From DSSB01 sp046346845 (GTDB lineage Bacteria > UBA10199 > DSSB01), in contig JAXMHH010000002.1 in NCBI GenBank assembly GCA_046346845.1, positions 186,001 to 250,000 on the forward strand: a stretch of DNA of 64,000 nt. Reading direction: 5' to 3'. Each line of letters starts with the position of its first letter. Within the stretch, counting starts at the first letter, position 1. A model generated the notes under the pieces. It worked only from the letters and a program-made list of their open reading frames with translations. It had not been told where the DNA came from and ran no database searches. A program made the translations under genes and the position numbers. Below, piece after piece: positions 41,086 to 51,182 of the stretch.

Positions 41086-44000
41086 TTACATCGCCGGGAC
41101 CTGCGCGGAATTGGCCGGGCAAACCGGCCACTGCACATCGCAATTCAAATACCTCCACTCCGAATAGGGACTCTCTTGGGCACAACCCTCTACGCGTACC
41201 TTCACCCGCCACGCCCATTGAGAGGTTGGATCCAGTTGGATGGGGGAACCGGTTCCAAAGGCGGAATACGGGTATTCCTGCTCCTGACACTGGTCGAGAC
41301 GGACGTTAAGCCCCGAGGTCTTACAGGCTTGAATCTTGTAATACATCGTGTGTTGGCCATCGCCGGGGTATTGCTGAACTCCGAATTGCAGGGGGGACTG
41401 GCAGAGATTGCTCGTCACATGAAACTGGTCGAATTGCACGGCGTATTCACCGGGGCAAGAAGTCGAGGGCGGTGAGCTGGGCACCAACTTACAGCTTTGC
41501 TCTTGGGAGCTCGACGTCGTCCCTCCAACCGGAGGCTGAGCAGTCGGGGCTTGGGTCTCCGCTTTGATGGAAAAGGCCTGCGGCGCGGTCATCCCGACCA
41601 AGAAATGGCCGCCGTTGTCGGCCACCGTAGTGGAGGCAAGCATGCGCCAGCAATATCCGCTCCCAGCCGTCCAGCCTGCGGATTTGCTGTCTAAGACGGT
41701 GCCCATGGCGCCATCCGGACCCTGGGTCAACGACACTTGCAACAAAGAAAGGGGAACTACATCTCCGATTTTTAGGGGAGCCATATCTTGGCAGGTGTTT
41801 TTCACCTCGAAGAAAAAATCCATATCGGACGAACTGGACGACTTAACCGAGAATATGTTTGGGCCCGACTCGAGCACAGCACCGGCGGGTGGAGAATGCG
41901 CCAGCATGCTTAAAGGAGCAGTTTGAACGCTCGCAGGTCTGGATTTCATCCCCAATTGCCCATTGGTTCCAATGGCCTGGACCCACCATTGGAATCCATT
42001 CACCTTCTTATTGTTTAGATCGTAGAAGTTCTCCTGCGTCTCGAAGGTTTCGATTTTTTTGGTCAGACTGGATTCGATCGATACCTTGTACTTCACGGCA
42101 TTGGGTACGGGATTCCAACTGAGGCGAAGCCCCTGTTGGAAGGAAAATGAAGCCCCGTCCAAGGGTCCCTGAATCACGGGGGCCGTCTCCTCATAATCTA
42201 CCCAAAGGATTCGACACGGGGTACGCACGGCATGGTTCTCGGGGCCGGGGCCTTTCGCGAAGAGCTGCACCCCGAATGGCGCGTTCTCAATGACCTTCGT
42301 GGCATCGGCAAGGATCCCGGGAATGTCTGCCGAGGCCTTGAGCGTACTCATGTCGGTCTGTTCCTCGGGTGAAAGGGAGACGCGCAGTGGCTCGCCTTGG
42401 CAATCCTTGCTATTGGGATAGACCCCCAACTCGTAACCGCCATCAGCACCGCGAATAGAATTCCATTGCAGGTCCAGCTTCGGTGCCCAAGGATGCACGT
42501 GGTCATCGTTGGCCGGAGACTCCAAGCGCAAATCGGGCGCGGAGGTCATAAACCCCCAGACAGTTTCCCATTCGACAGCACCCTTCTTTCGTACCCGCCA
42601 GTAATAAACCTGGTGGGGCTTGAAATTGTAAGCCGCCATACAAAAACGGATTTTTTCTCCAGAGCCAAGCATCGCTTCCCCGCGTTCGGAGCAAGTGGAA
42701 AGGATTTGAGTGGTTGCCTCGGGAAAGTCCTTATCTTCGGAGATTTGAATTTCCAAATCTTCGTTTCCCGAACTGTCGAAGGTTTGGACCTTCAAGCCGG
42801 TCGTAGCCTCCGCGGTCTCCGGAAAAGGATAGATATTATTGCTGCCGTCCTTGGGCCATTGATGCCGCTTGGCCTTCTCCTTTCCCCCCACTCCTACGGC
42901 GTACCAAGCCTCTTTCACCGAACTGACCAATTCCGGCTGGCTTTCCCATAAGAAGCCAGCTTCTGCAACGCTGACAGTACGAAGATCCTTGAAAGAGGGT
43001 CTCTTCGGGAGGCGCGCTATAGTGGCCAAAAGCAATTTTCTCGCGTTTTCCGGACCAATCCCTTTGACTGAATAACTGTTTTTCCCTTCGGGAGGGGCCT
43101 CCATTGGGAGGTCGTTATGCCCCGAGCTCACCTGTCCTTCGGGTTGGGCGAGCAGCCAAAACCATTTCCCAACCAAAGTCGAATTCTGCTGAACAATCTG
43201 CGAAAAGGAGGCTGAATTGAACGCTCGTTTGGCCTTAAGCGCCGGGTCGAAATAACAATACGGGGCCCCCAATTCACCGCAATCTTTGGTGAGAAAATAG
43301 GCGCCTCCATAGGTGTCCGGGAATGCCTTGGCTTTGGGCGAACTCAGGTCGACGACCCCATTATAATTGAAATCCAGGGGCGCCCTGAGGGCATAAGACC
43401 TAATGAGCACTCCCAAAACCGTGGCCAGTCCCTCTTGAATGGGATCCGATTCATGAGACCCCGTGTGGTGAGTCTCGAGAAAATGCCAGAGTAGGCCGTG
43501 GGAATATTCATGACCGACAGTAGCTAGGCAAACGTTCGGCCTTCCCTTGGCATTAGCGGCGAAAAACAAGTCCCCCAATTCAGGATCAGCCAAGGCCGCA
43601 GGGCCTTGGGCATCTTCCGAGAGGTAGGCCGTGATGGGGGTGTCGCCATCGGTCCAACCCTTCTTATTGAGGAATTCCATGAAAAAATTCGCAGAGGCGA
43701 TTAAGCCCCGGTGAAGGCTGGCTGCCGAGGGGGTCATAGGTTCATCTCCCCCATTGCCAAAAATACCGTCCCCGCCATCGGAAAATAATTGTTTGGAAGA
43801 AGATCGAGTGGCGACGTTTGCCGGAACGGATGGACGAAAGTCCTGCTCTCGGCTCAATCCCGGCCCAGTGCGGTCAACAAATGCCGCGGAGTAAGCATAC
43901 TTTTCATCATCTTCCAAGGTGGAGGCGACGATTTTGAAGGAATCACCTTCCCCTTCGCAGGCGGCCCCCTTCGCCTCCCTCCAAACATTGGTTCCAAGAT

Positions 44001-45186
44001 TCAATTTTATTTTTTCCTGCATGTCCTGGACGTCGTGAAACTCTGCGTATTCGACAGCGACGATTTTCCCGCAACTAGAACAGGCCCCCGAGGCGCCTGC
44101 TTGGGCAAAATCGGCGAACTCAACCCCATTGGCGGCCACATAGACCTTGATGCGTCCCTGACTTGGATGCTGCATGGGCACTTGCCAGGCGAGGCGGGCA
44201 TCTTTGGTCTCTCCAGAAAAATTTTCGGTCACCACCACTAAAGCCACAGCCGCCGGATCCATCGCCGCCTTGGAAATGGATATCGAGCCTCCACTGGTAA
44301 ACGGCTTCACCTGGCTCACCGCCAAGCGGGTAGCCTCAACGTTGAGGTTTCCTGCCTTCGCGGATTGCTCTCGCAAGGTATTGGAGGAAATTCCTTGCTC
44401 CGATTTTGAAATCCCGGATTGAATCGGCTTCACCACATTCCCGGGGGCCTCCAAAGGAGCACCCGACCCATTTGCCGTCACCTCGCCCTGGGCTACATAC
44501 TGCTTGGCAAATTCTTGCGCCTGCTCCCGGGTGATCTGAGGCTGGAAGTCCTGGGGCTTGGAAAAGATTTTTTCCAAATTCGGGATGATATGCGTTGAAG
44601 CGAAAAGCAGGCGCCCTTTCCCTTCCTGTAAGACAACCTCGTCCTCGATCACCGGCACTTCCTGTCCACCGGTGACCTCGGAAGGAAAAAATGAGCTTAA
44701 GCGAGAAATCTTTATCCCATCTTCCCCGGAGAATGGCTCGCCCCTGGGACGAAATCGCCTTACCGGCTGTTGGAACTCGATGCCCAAAAAACTCCAGAAG
44801 CTGTTGAAAAAATCTTGAGGCAGGGTCTTGGATCCCGAGTTGGGACTAAATTCCACCGTGCGCAGTTGACCGTTGGCCGGATCAAGCTCGTAATCAAGCA
44901 CTCCCGCTTGACCCAGGATTCCGTCCCCCATGGGCCAAGTCGGGAGTTGGGGATTGGCCGGTTGAAAATTGGGCAACCCGCTGCCGGGCGCTTGGAGCCC
45001 ATGGCCCTCTTGATAAGTGCTGCTATCTTTTAGGATCTTGGGCGAAACCTTGACTATCGATTCGGAGACCGTATTGATCTTCCCCCAAAAACTCGTACCC
45101 TGGGCTAAAACACTCGCCATGTTCGAGGAGAAAATCGCGAGAAAAAGAAATGAAGTGGAAAATCGGAGGGAATAGGAAAAAATCAT
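41086..45186 (-). CDS. Exported M4-like metalloprotease paralogue
   Basis: A 1366-residue protein. I chose ATG 45186, with GCAGAGGAA seven bases upstream, because it leaves a clean signal peptide (1-28). A propeptide-like region is followed by a catalytic domain with GHEYSH near residue 558 and EGLATVLG, which puts a Glu 22 residues after the second His. Fibronectin-like segments with WNPVPNAVKYKVSIE follow. It shares YQ-E/D-GHGL near the mature N-terminus and the overall plan with the next gene, so both come from a duplication. It is the first gene of a two-gene operon with a -24/-12 promoter. The metal site is intact; the NEAxSD context is altered. Confidence 0.82.
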   Translation of the reverse strand: MIFSYSLRFSTSFLFLAIFSSNMASVLAQGTSFWGKINTVSESIVKVSPKILKDSSTYQEGHGLQAPGSGLPNFQPANPQLPTWPMGDGILGQAGVLDYELDPANGQLRTVEFSPNSGSKTLPQDFFNSFWSFLGIEFQQPVRRFRPRGEPFSGEDGIKISRLSSFFPSEVTGGQEVPVIEDEVVLQEGKGRLLFASTHIIPNLEKIFSKPQDFQPQITREQAQEFAKQYVAQGEVTANGSGAPLEAPGNVVKPIQSGISKSEQGISSNTLREQSAKAGNLNVEATRLAVSQVKPFTSGGSISISKAAMDPAAVALVVVTENFSGETKDARLAWQVPMQHPSQGRIKVYVAANGVEFADFAQAGASGACSSCGKIVAVEYAEFHDVQDMQEKIKLNLGTNVWREAKGAACEGEGDSFKIVASTLEDDEKYAYSAAFVDRTGPGLSREQDFRPSVPANVATRSSSKQLFSDGGDGIFGNGGDEPMTPSAASLHRGLIASANFFMEFLNKKGWTDGDTPITAYLSEDAQGPAALADPELGDLFFAANAKGRPNVCLATVGHEYSHGLLWHFLETHHTGSHESDPIQEGLATVLGVLIRSYALRAPLDFNYNGVVDLSSPKAKAFPDTYGGAYFLTKDCGELGAPYCYFDPALKAKRAFNSASFSQIVQQNSTLVGKWFWLLAQPEGQVSSGHNDLPMEAPPEGKNSYSVKGIGPENARKLLLATIARLPKRPSFKDLRTVSVAEAGFLWESQPELVSSVKEAWYAVGVGGKEKAKRHQWPKDGSNNIYPFPETAEATTGLKVQTFDSSGNEDLEIQISEDKDFPEATTQILSTCSERGEAMLGSGEKIRFCMAAYNFKPHQVYYWRVRKKGAVEWETVWGFMTSAPDLRLESPANDDHVHPWAPKLDLQWNSIRGADGGYELGVYPNSKDCQGEPLRVSLSPEEQTDMSTLKASADIPGILADATKVIENAPFGVQLFAKGPGPENHAVRTPCRILWVDYEETAPVIQGPLDGASFSFQQGLRLSWNPVPNAVKYKVSIESSLTKKIETFETQENFYDLNNKKVNGFQWWVQAIGTNGQLGMKSRPASVQTAPLSMLAHSPPAGAVLESGPNIFSVKSSSSSDMDFFFEVKNTCQDMAPLKIGDVVPLSLLQVSLTQGPDGAMGTVLDSKSAGWTAGSGYCWRMLASTTVADNGGHFLVGMTAPQAFSIKAETQAPTAQPPVGGTTSSSQEQSCKLVPSSPPSTSCPGEYAVQFDQFHVTSNLCQSPLQFGVQQYPGDGQHTMYYKIQACKTSGLNVRLDQCQEQEYPYSAFGTGSPIQLDPTSQWAWRVKVRVEGCAQESPYSEWRYLNCDVQWPVCPANSAQVPAM

Positions 45187-45233
45187 TGGAAATTCCTCTG
45201 CAATCATCAAAACCAATTTCAAGGGATTTTATT

Positions 45234-45249
45234 GCAAAAGAAATACCAA
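45234..45249 (-). promoter_or_regulatory. Sigma-54 promoter candidate for the metalloprotease operon
   Basis: On the - strand TTGGTAT-N5-TTGCAA: GG at 45247-45246, ten bases, GC at 45235-45234. Start point expected at about 45222, 36 bases before the ATG at 45186. Confidence 0.7.
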
Positions 45250-45384
45250 ATTCCCCGAGGTACAACTTCCTAACTCTTCAAAAAGATTAATAAAATTAAG
45301 TTATTAACTTAGGTCAAATGATCAAAATGATACAGACTCTCAAATCGATAATCCGAATTTTTCCCCTGGAAATTAACCCCTTGG

Positions 45385-45400
45385 GGTAAAAAATTTAACG
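45385..45400 (+). promoter_or_regulatory. GGTAA-N6-TTACC-type element (45.4 kb)
   Basis: GGTAA-AAAATT-TAACG, 63 bp upstream of the + strand -24 and about 145 bp from the - strand -24. The right half-site is degenerate. It could serve both divergent promoters. Confidence 0.45.
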
Positions 45401-45452
45401 CCTCTTTTCCACCCGCCAATAATAAATCCCAAGGAATATCCTGCGCGTTTCG

Positions 45453-45470
45453 TTGGCTCGTTTTTTGCGA
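45453..45470 (+). promoter_or_regulatory. Sigma-54 promoter candidate for the gene at 45490
   Basis: TTGGCTC-N5-TTGCGA: GG at 45455-45456 and GC at 45467-45468. The predicted start near 45480 leaves a leader of only about 10 bases, with CAGGAG beginning at 45481. Confidence 0.6.
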
Positions 45471-45489
45471 TGGCTACTTCCAGGAGCCT

Positions 45490-47796
45490 ATGGTGTCGCC
45501 AAACACACTTCATTCGAAGACGATCCCCGATCTCTCCCTGCGTTTTGCCGCAGCTAGCTATGAAAAAAAGGACGGCACCGACGAGGCGGAGGTCTTGCAA
45601 ATCTTGGAAGAACTTCAAAGTCGCGGTGAGGGGGACAAAGAAGAGTTCGAACAAACTCTCATCGCCATGGCCAAGACCAACGGCAAATCTGGGAAGAATT
45701 ATTTCGAAAAACTCTCTCGGGGAATGCCGGAGAAAGGTTTCGTCGCGCGCATCCTGGCCGACGAGATGAAGGGCCTTTGGATCCAATCCGAGTACAAACA
45801 CGCCATGGCCCTGTGGGATCCTACAAACACCCTGTTCCGAGAGGTCCCGGGAGATTTCGAAAGCATGGCCGAGGGCCTGCTCAACAGCGTCGCCCAGTTG
45901 GGGGAGAGCTGCTTGGAGCACCCTATCCTAAGCGGCGCCCTCCTCAGCCTCGGAATCGGCGCCTTTTTGGCTACCGGAGGCAAGGTCGCAGCCGTTGGCG
46001 CCGGGGCGAAACTTCTGCAGGGCCTTCCTCGAGTCCTTAAGTCTCTCGAGCTCCTGGGCAATCTCGCGGGAACCGCTCTCGCCGGCATGGGGGCCGGGGA
46101 AATGATCGGGGCCGCAGGCCAAAAGGACCCCTTGGCACGAAGCAGTGCCTTTCGCCAAGCGGGTGAACACTTGGGGGAGGCCTTGCTCTCCTTCTCCGTT
46201 GGTGGAGGCACCAAGGCGGCACCTAAGAACCCCGCGGCTGAATTCCAGACTTTATTGAGAAATCTAGGACGCGGCGCACCCAAAGAAGACCTGCAGGCCT
46301 TGGCCGTCCTGATTCGCCCCGACCCGCGCCATCTGCCACTGGAAGATCATCGGGCCATTGCCAAGGCCCTCGACCATTTGGAGCCGTCGGATTTATTGTC
46401 CCTGGATCGCGAGGCCTTGTGGAATTTTTTGATGAGGAACTCGAAACGAGTGCCTGCGGAAATCAGCGCCTCCCTGGAAATCAAATTGCTTCCCCATGCT
46501 CAAGGAATGGACAAGGCTGGGCTAGGCGCGACGCTGTTCATTTATTTGTCTCACCTGGATCCCAAGGGGCAGGCCGAGGTGACCGACGCGATCTTTAGCA
46601 ACCTAAAGAACCTAAACCCGGAAGACGAAAAACGCGGCTTATTACTGCTTTGCAACCTCATCCAGGGCACGCCCACGATCACCGGGCAGAGGATCCGCTG
46701 GGAAAACTTCTCAACGCACCTCGAAAAAATTTTCACCGACCCCGCGAGGGATCCTAGTTATTACGCAAAGCTCCTGCTCCATGTCGCCGAAAGGACGCCC
46801 CGAGGGCGGCGAAATTCCCTCCAAAATCTATGGCGACCGCCTCAGGCCGCCAAATGGGATCGTAAATTAAATTACCTGATCGAATGGGATCAAAAGAGTC
46901 CCGAGGAAATGTTGGCGGTCTTCGTCCAGAAATCCCGCGGCCCTCGTCAAGATGGCTTGCCCCACATCCAAGAATCAGCCTTCTGGGAGGCCATGGAACA
47001 GGCGATCCAAGAGGGAGCCTTGGACAAGCTGGCTCCCCTTTCCTCGGAAAATACCGCCCAGCTCATTGATCACTTGATGGACCAGCCCATGTTGGCGATC
47101 GCCAACGGCAGTTTTCCCGAGATCCAATATCGTCAGGCCATGACAGCGCTGTTTGAAAAGCTGGATCCCTCAGCCCAAGAGTCGCTCTACGGCGCGGCCG
47201 AATTGCTTCGATTGCTGCATCCCCATAACGGATCGACGATGCGATTGCACCAAGAGTTGGGCGGCCTGCTCAGCTTGAAAAACTCCGGCCTCGGAACGAT
47301 CGAGGCCGTGGGCGAAGACGTGGTCCGGATCCGGCAGGTGCATCCCGGCAATATCAAGGAAAAGCGGCTTTGGGCGGAGCTTCCCGATTCCGTCCGATTC
47401 CTGAGTTATGAAGCGCACAACGGAGTCGACGCCAAGCAAGGCCTCATGGCCCGGTTCTGGGACCCCACCTGGTCGGACACCGAAGGCCCCTTGATGATTT
47501 CTGTTCATATGACGCGAGATCAAGCCTGCAATCTTAAGCCGCAGACGGTGACCGTCGATATCGGGTATTACGATTCTCGTGGAAGACTTTTGGATTTTGA
47601 AACCCTCGGGGTGCCTGACATCCCCGCAGGGGCGGAGGGAAAAATGCTACGGACGCTGGTAGAAGAATACCAACAACGCTTGCAAGACATGCCCATCGGG
47701 GCCATCGATGTCGGAGGATTAATGGCCTGGCTGGAGAGGCAGTTCCAAACCAGGAACCTGGAAAATCTTTCCATGAAACAGGTCAATTTAAAATGA
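45490..47796 (+). CDS. Large hypothetical protein with hydrophobic centre, predicted sigma-54 target
   Basis: A 768-residue protein without signal peptide. About residues 140-210 form a Gly/Ala/Leu-rich amphiphilic stretch (SGALLSLGIGAFLATGGK and LAGTALAGMGAGEMIGAAG) of the type seen in membrane-inserting toxins and effectors. The rest is mainly helical, rising to a mixed alpha/beta C-terminal third. No family is recognised. A CAGGAG site precedes the ATG. The stop is 7 bp from that of the opposing lipoprotein gene. An effector role is speculation. Confidence 0.7.
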   Translation: MVSPNTLHSKTIPDLSLRFAAASYEKKDGTDEAEVLQILEELQSRGEGDKEEFEQTLIAMAKTNGKSGKNYFEKLSRGMPEKGFVARILADEMKGLWIQSEYKHAMALWDPTNTLFREVPGDFESMAEGLLNSVAQLGESCLEHPILSGALLSLGIGAFLATGGKVAAVGAGAKLLQGLPRVLKSLELLGNLAGTALAGMGAGEMIGAAGQKDPLARSSAFRQAGEHLGEALLSFSVGGGTKAAPKNPAAEFQTLLRNLGRGAPKEDLQALAVLIRPDPRHLPLEDHRAIAKALDHLEPSDLLSLDREALWNFLMRNSKRVPAEISASLEIKLLPHAQGMDKAGLGATLFIYLSHLDPKGQAEVTDAIFSNLKNLNPEDEKRGLLLLCNLIQGTPTITGQRIRWENFSTHLEKIFTDPARDPSYYAKLLLHVAERTPRGRRNSLQNLWRPPQAAKWDRKLNYLIEWDQKSPEEMLAVFVQKSRGPRQDGLPHIQESAFWEAMEQAIQEGALDKLAPLSSENTAQLIDHLMDQPMLAIANGSFPEIQYRQAMTALFEKLDPSAQESLYGAAELLRLLHPHNGSTMRLHQELGGLLSLKNSGLGTIEAVGEDVVRIRQVHPGNIKEKRLWAELPDSVRFLSYEAHNGVDAKQGLMARFWDPTWSDTEGPLMISVHMTRDQACNLKPQTVTVDIGYYDSRGRLLDFETLGVPDIPAGAEGKMLRTLVEEYQQRLQDMPIGAIDVGGLMAWLERQFQTRNLENLSMKQVNLK

Positions 47797-47803
47797 CAAC
47801 CCT

Positions 47804-48853
47804 TCATTCCGGCAAGGAATGGAAAGGGGAATCTTGGAAGGGCGGCGTGGACGGGAAATCCGCCGGCAACAAGGTGTCCCCAGGAACAGTGAAATCGATG
47901 AAAGGAATCGCGCTCACATCCACCCCTTCGCCAACGCACAGGGCCGGATCCACCACCAGGCGAGTCATGAGGTCGGCGCAGGCTCCGATGTAATTCATCA
48001 GAGAGGGACTGTTGCTTTCTTGAGACAGCCCAATATATTGCCCGCCACGCAGGAATTTTGCGGTGTTTCGGGTCCTTTCCTCCTTCTCCGCAAAGGCCAG
48101 ATTGATCGTGACAAAGACATCTTCAGCCAGGGCATCCTCATTCAAGATGCCGTGCCCGAGCTCCGTCACTTGGTTGGTGAAGATCTCGGTCTCCTTGGCC
48201 AGCGGGTTCTGATGGTTGTAATTGCTGCCGATCATGCCATCCACCACACGCTCGATCGGAAAGCCCTTGAATACCCCGCTCCCCGGGTTCTCTCCCTCCG
48301 GCACCGCATAGAAAATGCCCGCCACGGTTCGGATATCATTGATCCAGATTCGATAGCAGATGGGCAGGGCCGCGGTATTCCCAGAACAATTCAAGCCTTG
48401 CCCCGCATCGTCGTATCGATAGCGAGCGAAGTCGATTTTGATGTTTGCCGCAGTGTCATTGGCGATGATGACGTCCTCGAAGGTGGTGACATTGATTCCG
48501 CGAGGAATCCTTAGCGGGGCCAGGGGCGCCAATACCAAGCGGTCCGCGAAATCCTGCAAGAAGGCGGTCGCAATTTGAATCTGCTGGATATCGGCCGAGA
48601 CGTTGTCCCCAATGGAAAGGAAGGACAGGCGGGAGGCCGCGCCTCCGGCGCCGAGTTGCGCCGTGTCGATCGAGACGCTTTCCGGATAACGCAGCGAGGG
48701 CAACTCCGCCAGCGGCGCCGGGGGTGCCGCTTCTCCGCCGCCCGGGGTACCCAGCGGCGTGGTCCCGCCAGCGCAGGCCAGCAGGGCCCAAAGCATCCCC
48801 CCCATCAAGAGGCCATGGAACCAATATTTTCCGGCTTTGCGCAACAGCTTCAT
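47804..48853 (-). CDS. Hypothetical lipoprotein
   Basis: A 349-residue protein with a lipoprotein signal (lipobox LLAC near residue 27), a Gly/Pro/Ala linker, and a beta-rich domain containing NVTTFEDVIIANDTAANIKI, YRIWINDIRTVAGIFYAVPEG and a C-terminal DFTVPGDTLLP. The ATG overlaps the TGA of the upstream thrombospondin-repeat gene (ATGA), so the two are translationally coupled and may form a surface complex. The fold is not recognised. Confidence 0.8.
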   Translation of the reverse strand: MKLLRKAGKYWFHGLLMGGMLWALLACAGGTTPLGTPGGGEAAPPAPLAELPSLRYPESVSIDTAQLGAGGAASRLSFLSIGDNVSADIQQIQIATAFLQDFADRLVLAPLAPLRIPRGINVTTFEDVIIANDTAANIKIDFARYRYDDAGQGLNCSGNTAALPICYRIWINDIRTVAGIFYAVPEGENPGSGVFKGFPIERVVDGMIGSNYNHQNPLAKETEIFTNQVTELGHGILNEDALAEDVFVTINLAFAEKEERTRNTAKFLRGGQYIGLSQESNSPSLMNYIGACADLMTRLVVDPALCVGEGVDVSAIPFIDFTVPGDTLLPADFPSTPPFQDSPFHSLPE

Positions 48854-50688
48854 AGGTTACAGATACTCCCAAAGTCCGTGGTCCTTTGGCAGGTCAGCGG
48901 AGGGGCGCCGGGGATCACGCAGTCTGAATCGGTGACGCAGGGAATGACGCAGCAATCCGCCACACAGTTTAATTGATCCGCGCTCAATCGATTTTGCGCC
49001 GCGACCATGTCGCAATAACTCTCGCCCCCCGACTCGGCAGGGCACTGGAGGACGTTCCCCAAGGGGCAAGACAGGGTGGGCGCATCGCAGGCATCGCCAA
49101 GGCCATCCCGATCGGAGTCCTCCTGCCCTGGGTTGGGCACTTCGGGACAATTGTCGCAGGCGTCGCCGAATCCGTCGCGATCGAAATCTTCCTGCGAGGG
49201 ATTCATTATCTGCGGGCAATTATCCAGGCTATTCTCTACCAAATCCCCGTCGTCGTCGAAACCGGGGCAATAGCAATCGGTGAGCATCTTGGAGAAGAAG
49301 GGTTCGTTCGCCTTGACCTCCGGGCTTAAGTCCGTGCAACTCCGGGAACAAGCGTCGCCGCAATACCCGCTCGAGCTCTCCTGCCCTGAGTTTTCCGCGG
49401 CGGGGCAATTGTCGCAAAAATCGCCCACCCCATCGCGGTCGAAATCCGATTGATTGGGATCCGCAACCAGGGGGCAAAGGTCCGCCCGGTTGTCGATGCC
49501 ATCCCCGTCGGAATCGTCATCGCAGGCGTCGCCGAGGCGATCGTGGTCGGCGTTCTCTTGGCCGGGATTGGCGATCTCGGGACAATTGTCGCAAAGATCG
49601 CCGACCCTATCGCGATCGCCGTCGCTCTGGTCGGGATTCGCCACGGTCGGACAGTTATCCTCCGAGCCCGGGATTCCATCCTGATCGGCGTCGTCTTCGC
49701 AGGCATCTCCCGTTCCGTCATGGTCGGCATCCGCCTGGGTGGGATTGTTCACCGTCGGACAATTATCGCAGAGATCCCCCTTGCCGTCGAAATCGCCATC
49801 GGCCTGTTCCGGATTGGATACATCGCGACAATTGTCGCAAGCATCTCCAAGGCGATCCCCATCCAAGTCGCTTTGACTGGGATTGCGGGCATAGCGGCAA
49901 TTGTCACTCTCATTGGCGATTCCGTCTCCGTCGAGGTCCGGATCGCACTCGTCGCCCAGGCCGTCGAAGTCCACGTCGCTTTGCGTGGCATTGGGCGTTC
50001 GGGTGCAGTTTTCGCAGCGATCGCCCACCCTATCGCCATCGCAATCCGCCTGCAACGGGTTGTAATCCGCCGGGCAATTGTCGAAATGAAAGATCCTTCC
50101 GTCGCCATCCTCGTCGAAACCACAACAACCGAAATTACAAATAACGAACGGGTTGTCCGAACGCAGCAGGCCCTGGCAGAACTCGACATCCCCATCCTCG
50201 CATTCGCCTTGCCTATTGCCCGAAAAGCATACCTGTCCCACCGGCTCGTCGGCCGGAGGCAGACATTCGGCGTCGGTCAATTCCTTCTGGACGACCTCGC
50301 AATGCCCGTTGGGCTGCCCTAGACAAACTAGCTCCAACTCTTTGGAAGCCAAATCCTTGGCGAAGGGCCGGTCGGCGCAGGTTTTGAGAAAATCTTGGCA
50401 GGAATCGCTCGCGCCAACCGTGCAGATGAGCGGTGGCTGGTCACATGAGCCGATATCGCTGGGTTCGGCTTCAGGGAGACACTCTCCCGATTGAGAATCA
50501 CAAGTTGGAGAGGGGTCCTCAGGACTGTTGGAACCTGCGCCGGCGACGTTTTTATTGGAACAACCCCAGGCGCCCCCTTGGAGGGCATTGGGGGTTGCTC
50601 CCGCCGACCAACCACGATGAGCATTCGCGAAGAGGATACTGAGGAATATCCACCCCGCACCCAAGAATAGTTTCACCCCCCTACCCAT
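48850..50688 (-). CDS. Exported thrombospondin type 3 repeat protein
   Basis: A 612-residue protein starting at ATG 50688 behind AAAGGAAG. A signal peptide (about 1-28) is followed by a Cys-rich domain (about 40-195). Then come about ten to twelve thrombospondin type 3 calcium-binding repeats (DNCP plus DxDxDGxGDxCD) over residues 200-540, and a second short Cys-rich segment ending at SICNL. Unlike the protein ending at 19714 it has no C-terminal membrane span, so it is released or held by a partner. The partner may be the lipoprotein encoded downstream in an overlapping frame. Confidence 0.85.
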   Translation of the reverse strand: MGRGVKLFLGAGWIFLSILFANAHRGWSAGATPNALQGGAWGCSNKNVAGAGSNSPEDPSPTCDSQSGECLPEAEPSDIGSCDQPPLICTVGASDSCQDFLKTCADRPFAKDLASKELELVCLGQPNGHCEVVQKELTDAECLPPADEPVGQVCFSGNRQGECEDGDVEFCQGLLRSDNPFVICNFGCCGFDEDGDGRIFHFDNCPADYNPLQADCDGDRVGDRCENCTRTPNATQSDVDFDGLGDECDPDLDGDGIANESDNCRYARNPSQSDLDGDRLGDACDNCRDVSNPEQADGDFDGKGDLCDNCPTVNNPTQADADHDGTGDACEDDADQDGIPGSEDNCPTVANPDQSDGDRDRVGDLCDNCPEIANPGQENADHDRLGDACDDDSDGDGIDNRADLCPLVADPNQSDFDRDGVGDFCDNCPAAENSGQESSSGYCGDACSRSCTDLSPEVKANEPFFSKMLTDCYCPGFDDDGDLVENSLDNCPQIMNPSQEDFDRDGFGDACDNCPEVPNPGQEDSDRDGLGDACDAPTLSCPLGNVLQCPAESGGESYCDMVAAQNRLSADQLNCVADCCVIPCVTDSDCVIPGAPPLTCQRTTDFGSICNL

Positions 50689-51166
50689 CTACTACTTCCT
50701 TTACCCAGAACCTCAACATGCAAACGCAACGCTTGGCGCCTGGGCAGCGTCAAACGATATCACCCTAAAATCCCGTGAGTGGAATTATGGGGAATTCGTT
50801 CTTGGCTAGGCAATACAAAAAATTAAAAAATCGTTTATTCGTTCGTTTTCCTCAAACAATCTCTTTCGCAGAGACAATGAGGCTGGTTAATGTTGAACGA
50901 ATGCCCTGAACATCAAACTATATTGGAATTATTCAGGTAATATCGATTGTCCGCCTTGAGACATCGTTTTCTTTCATTACGCCAAAACTGACTCCTTTGT
51001 CTGGGTCACTTCAGCGCATGAATTGAGCCGCGGCACCACCGGCTTAAGTCAGGATCCAAAAGACAACACCCTCCTCCCATCCCGGGGTCCGACTAGAGTT
51101 GATTTTTTAGCCATTCGGGGCTGGGATTTTGCCGCATTGACCTCTGGGATTTGCTGGCCAGGGAAA

Positions 51167-51182
51167 GGTAAAAATATTTACA
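51167..51182 (+). promoter_or_regulatory. GGTAA-N6-TTACC-type element (51.2 kb)
   Basis: GGTAA-AAATAT-TTACA, 92 bp upstream of the -24 GG; a further half-site GTTACCC follows at 51185. It is the closest match to the element at the activator gene start. Confidence 0.6.

Larger units (their letters stand above)
45187..45489. other. Divergent control region between metalloprotease operon and gene at 45490
   Basis: An AT-rich gap with back-to-back -24/-12 promoters. It also contains AAGTTATTAACTT, a short palindrome at 45298-45310, and one GGTAA-type element at 45385-45400. No gene is seen. Confidence 0.6.
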
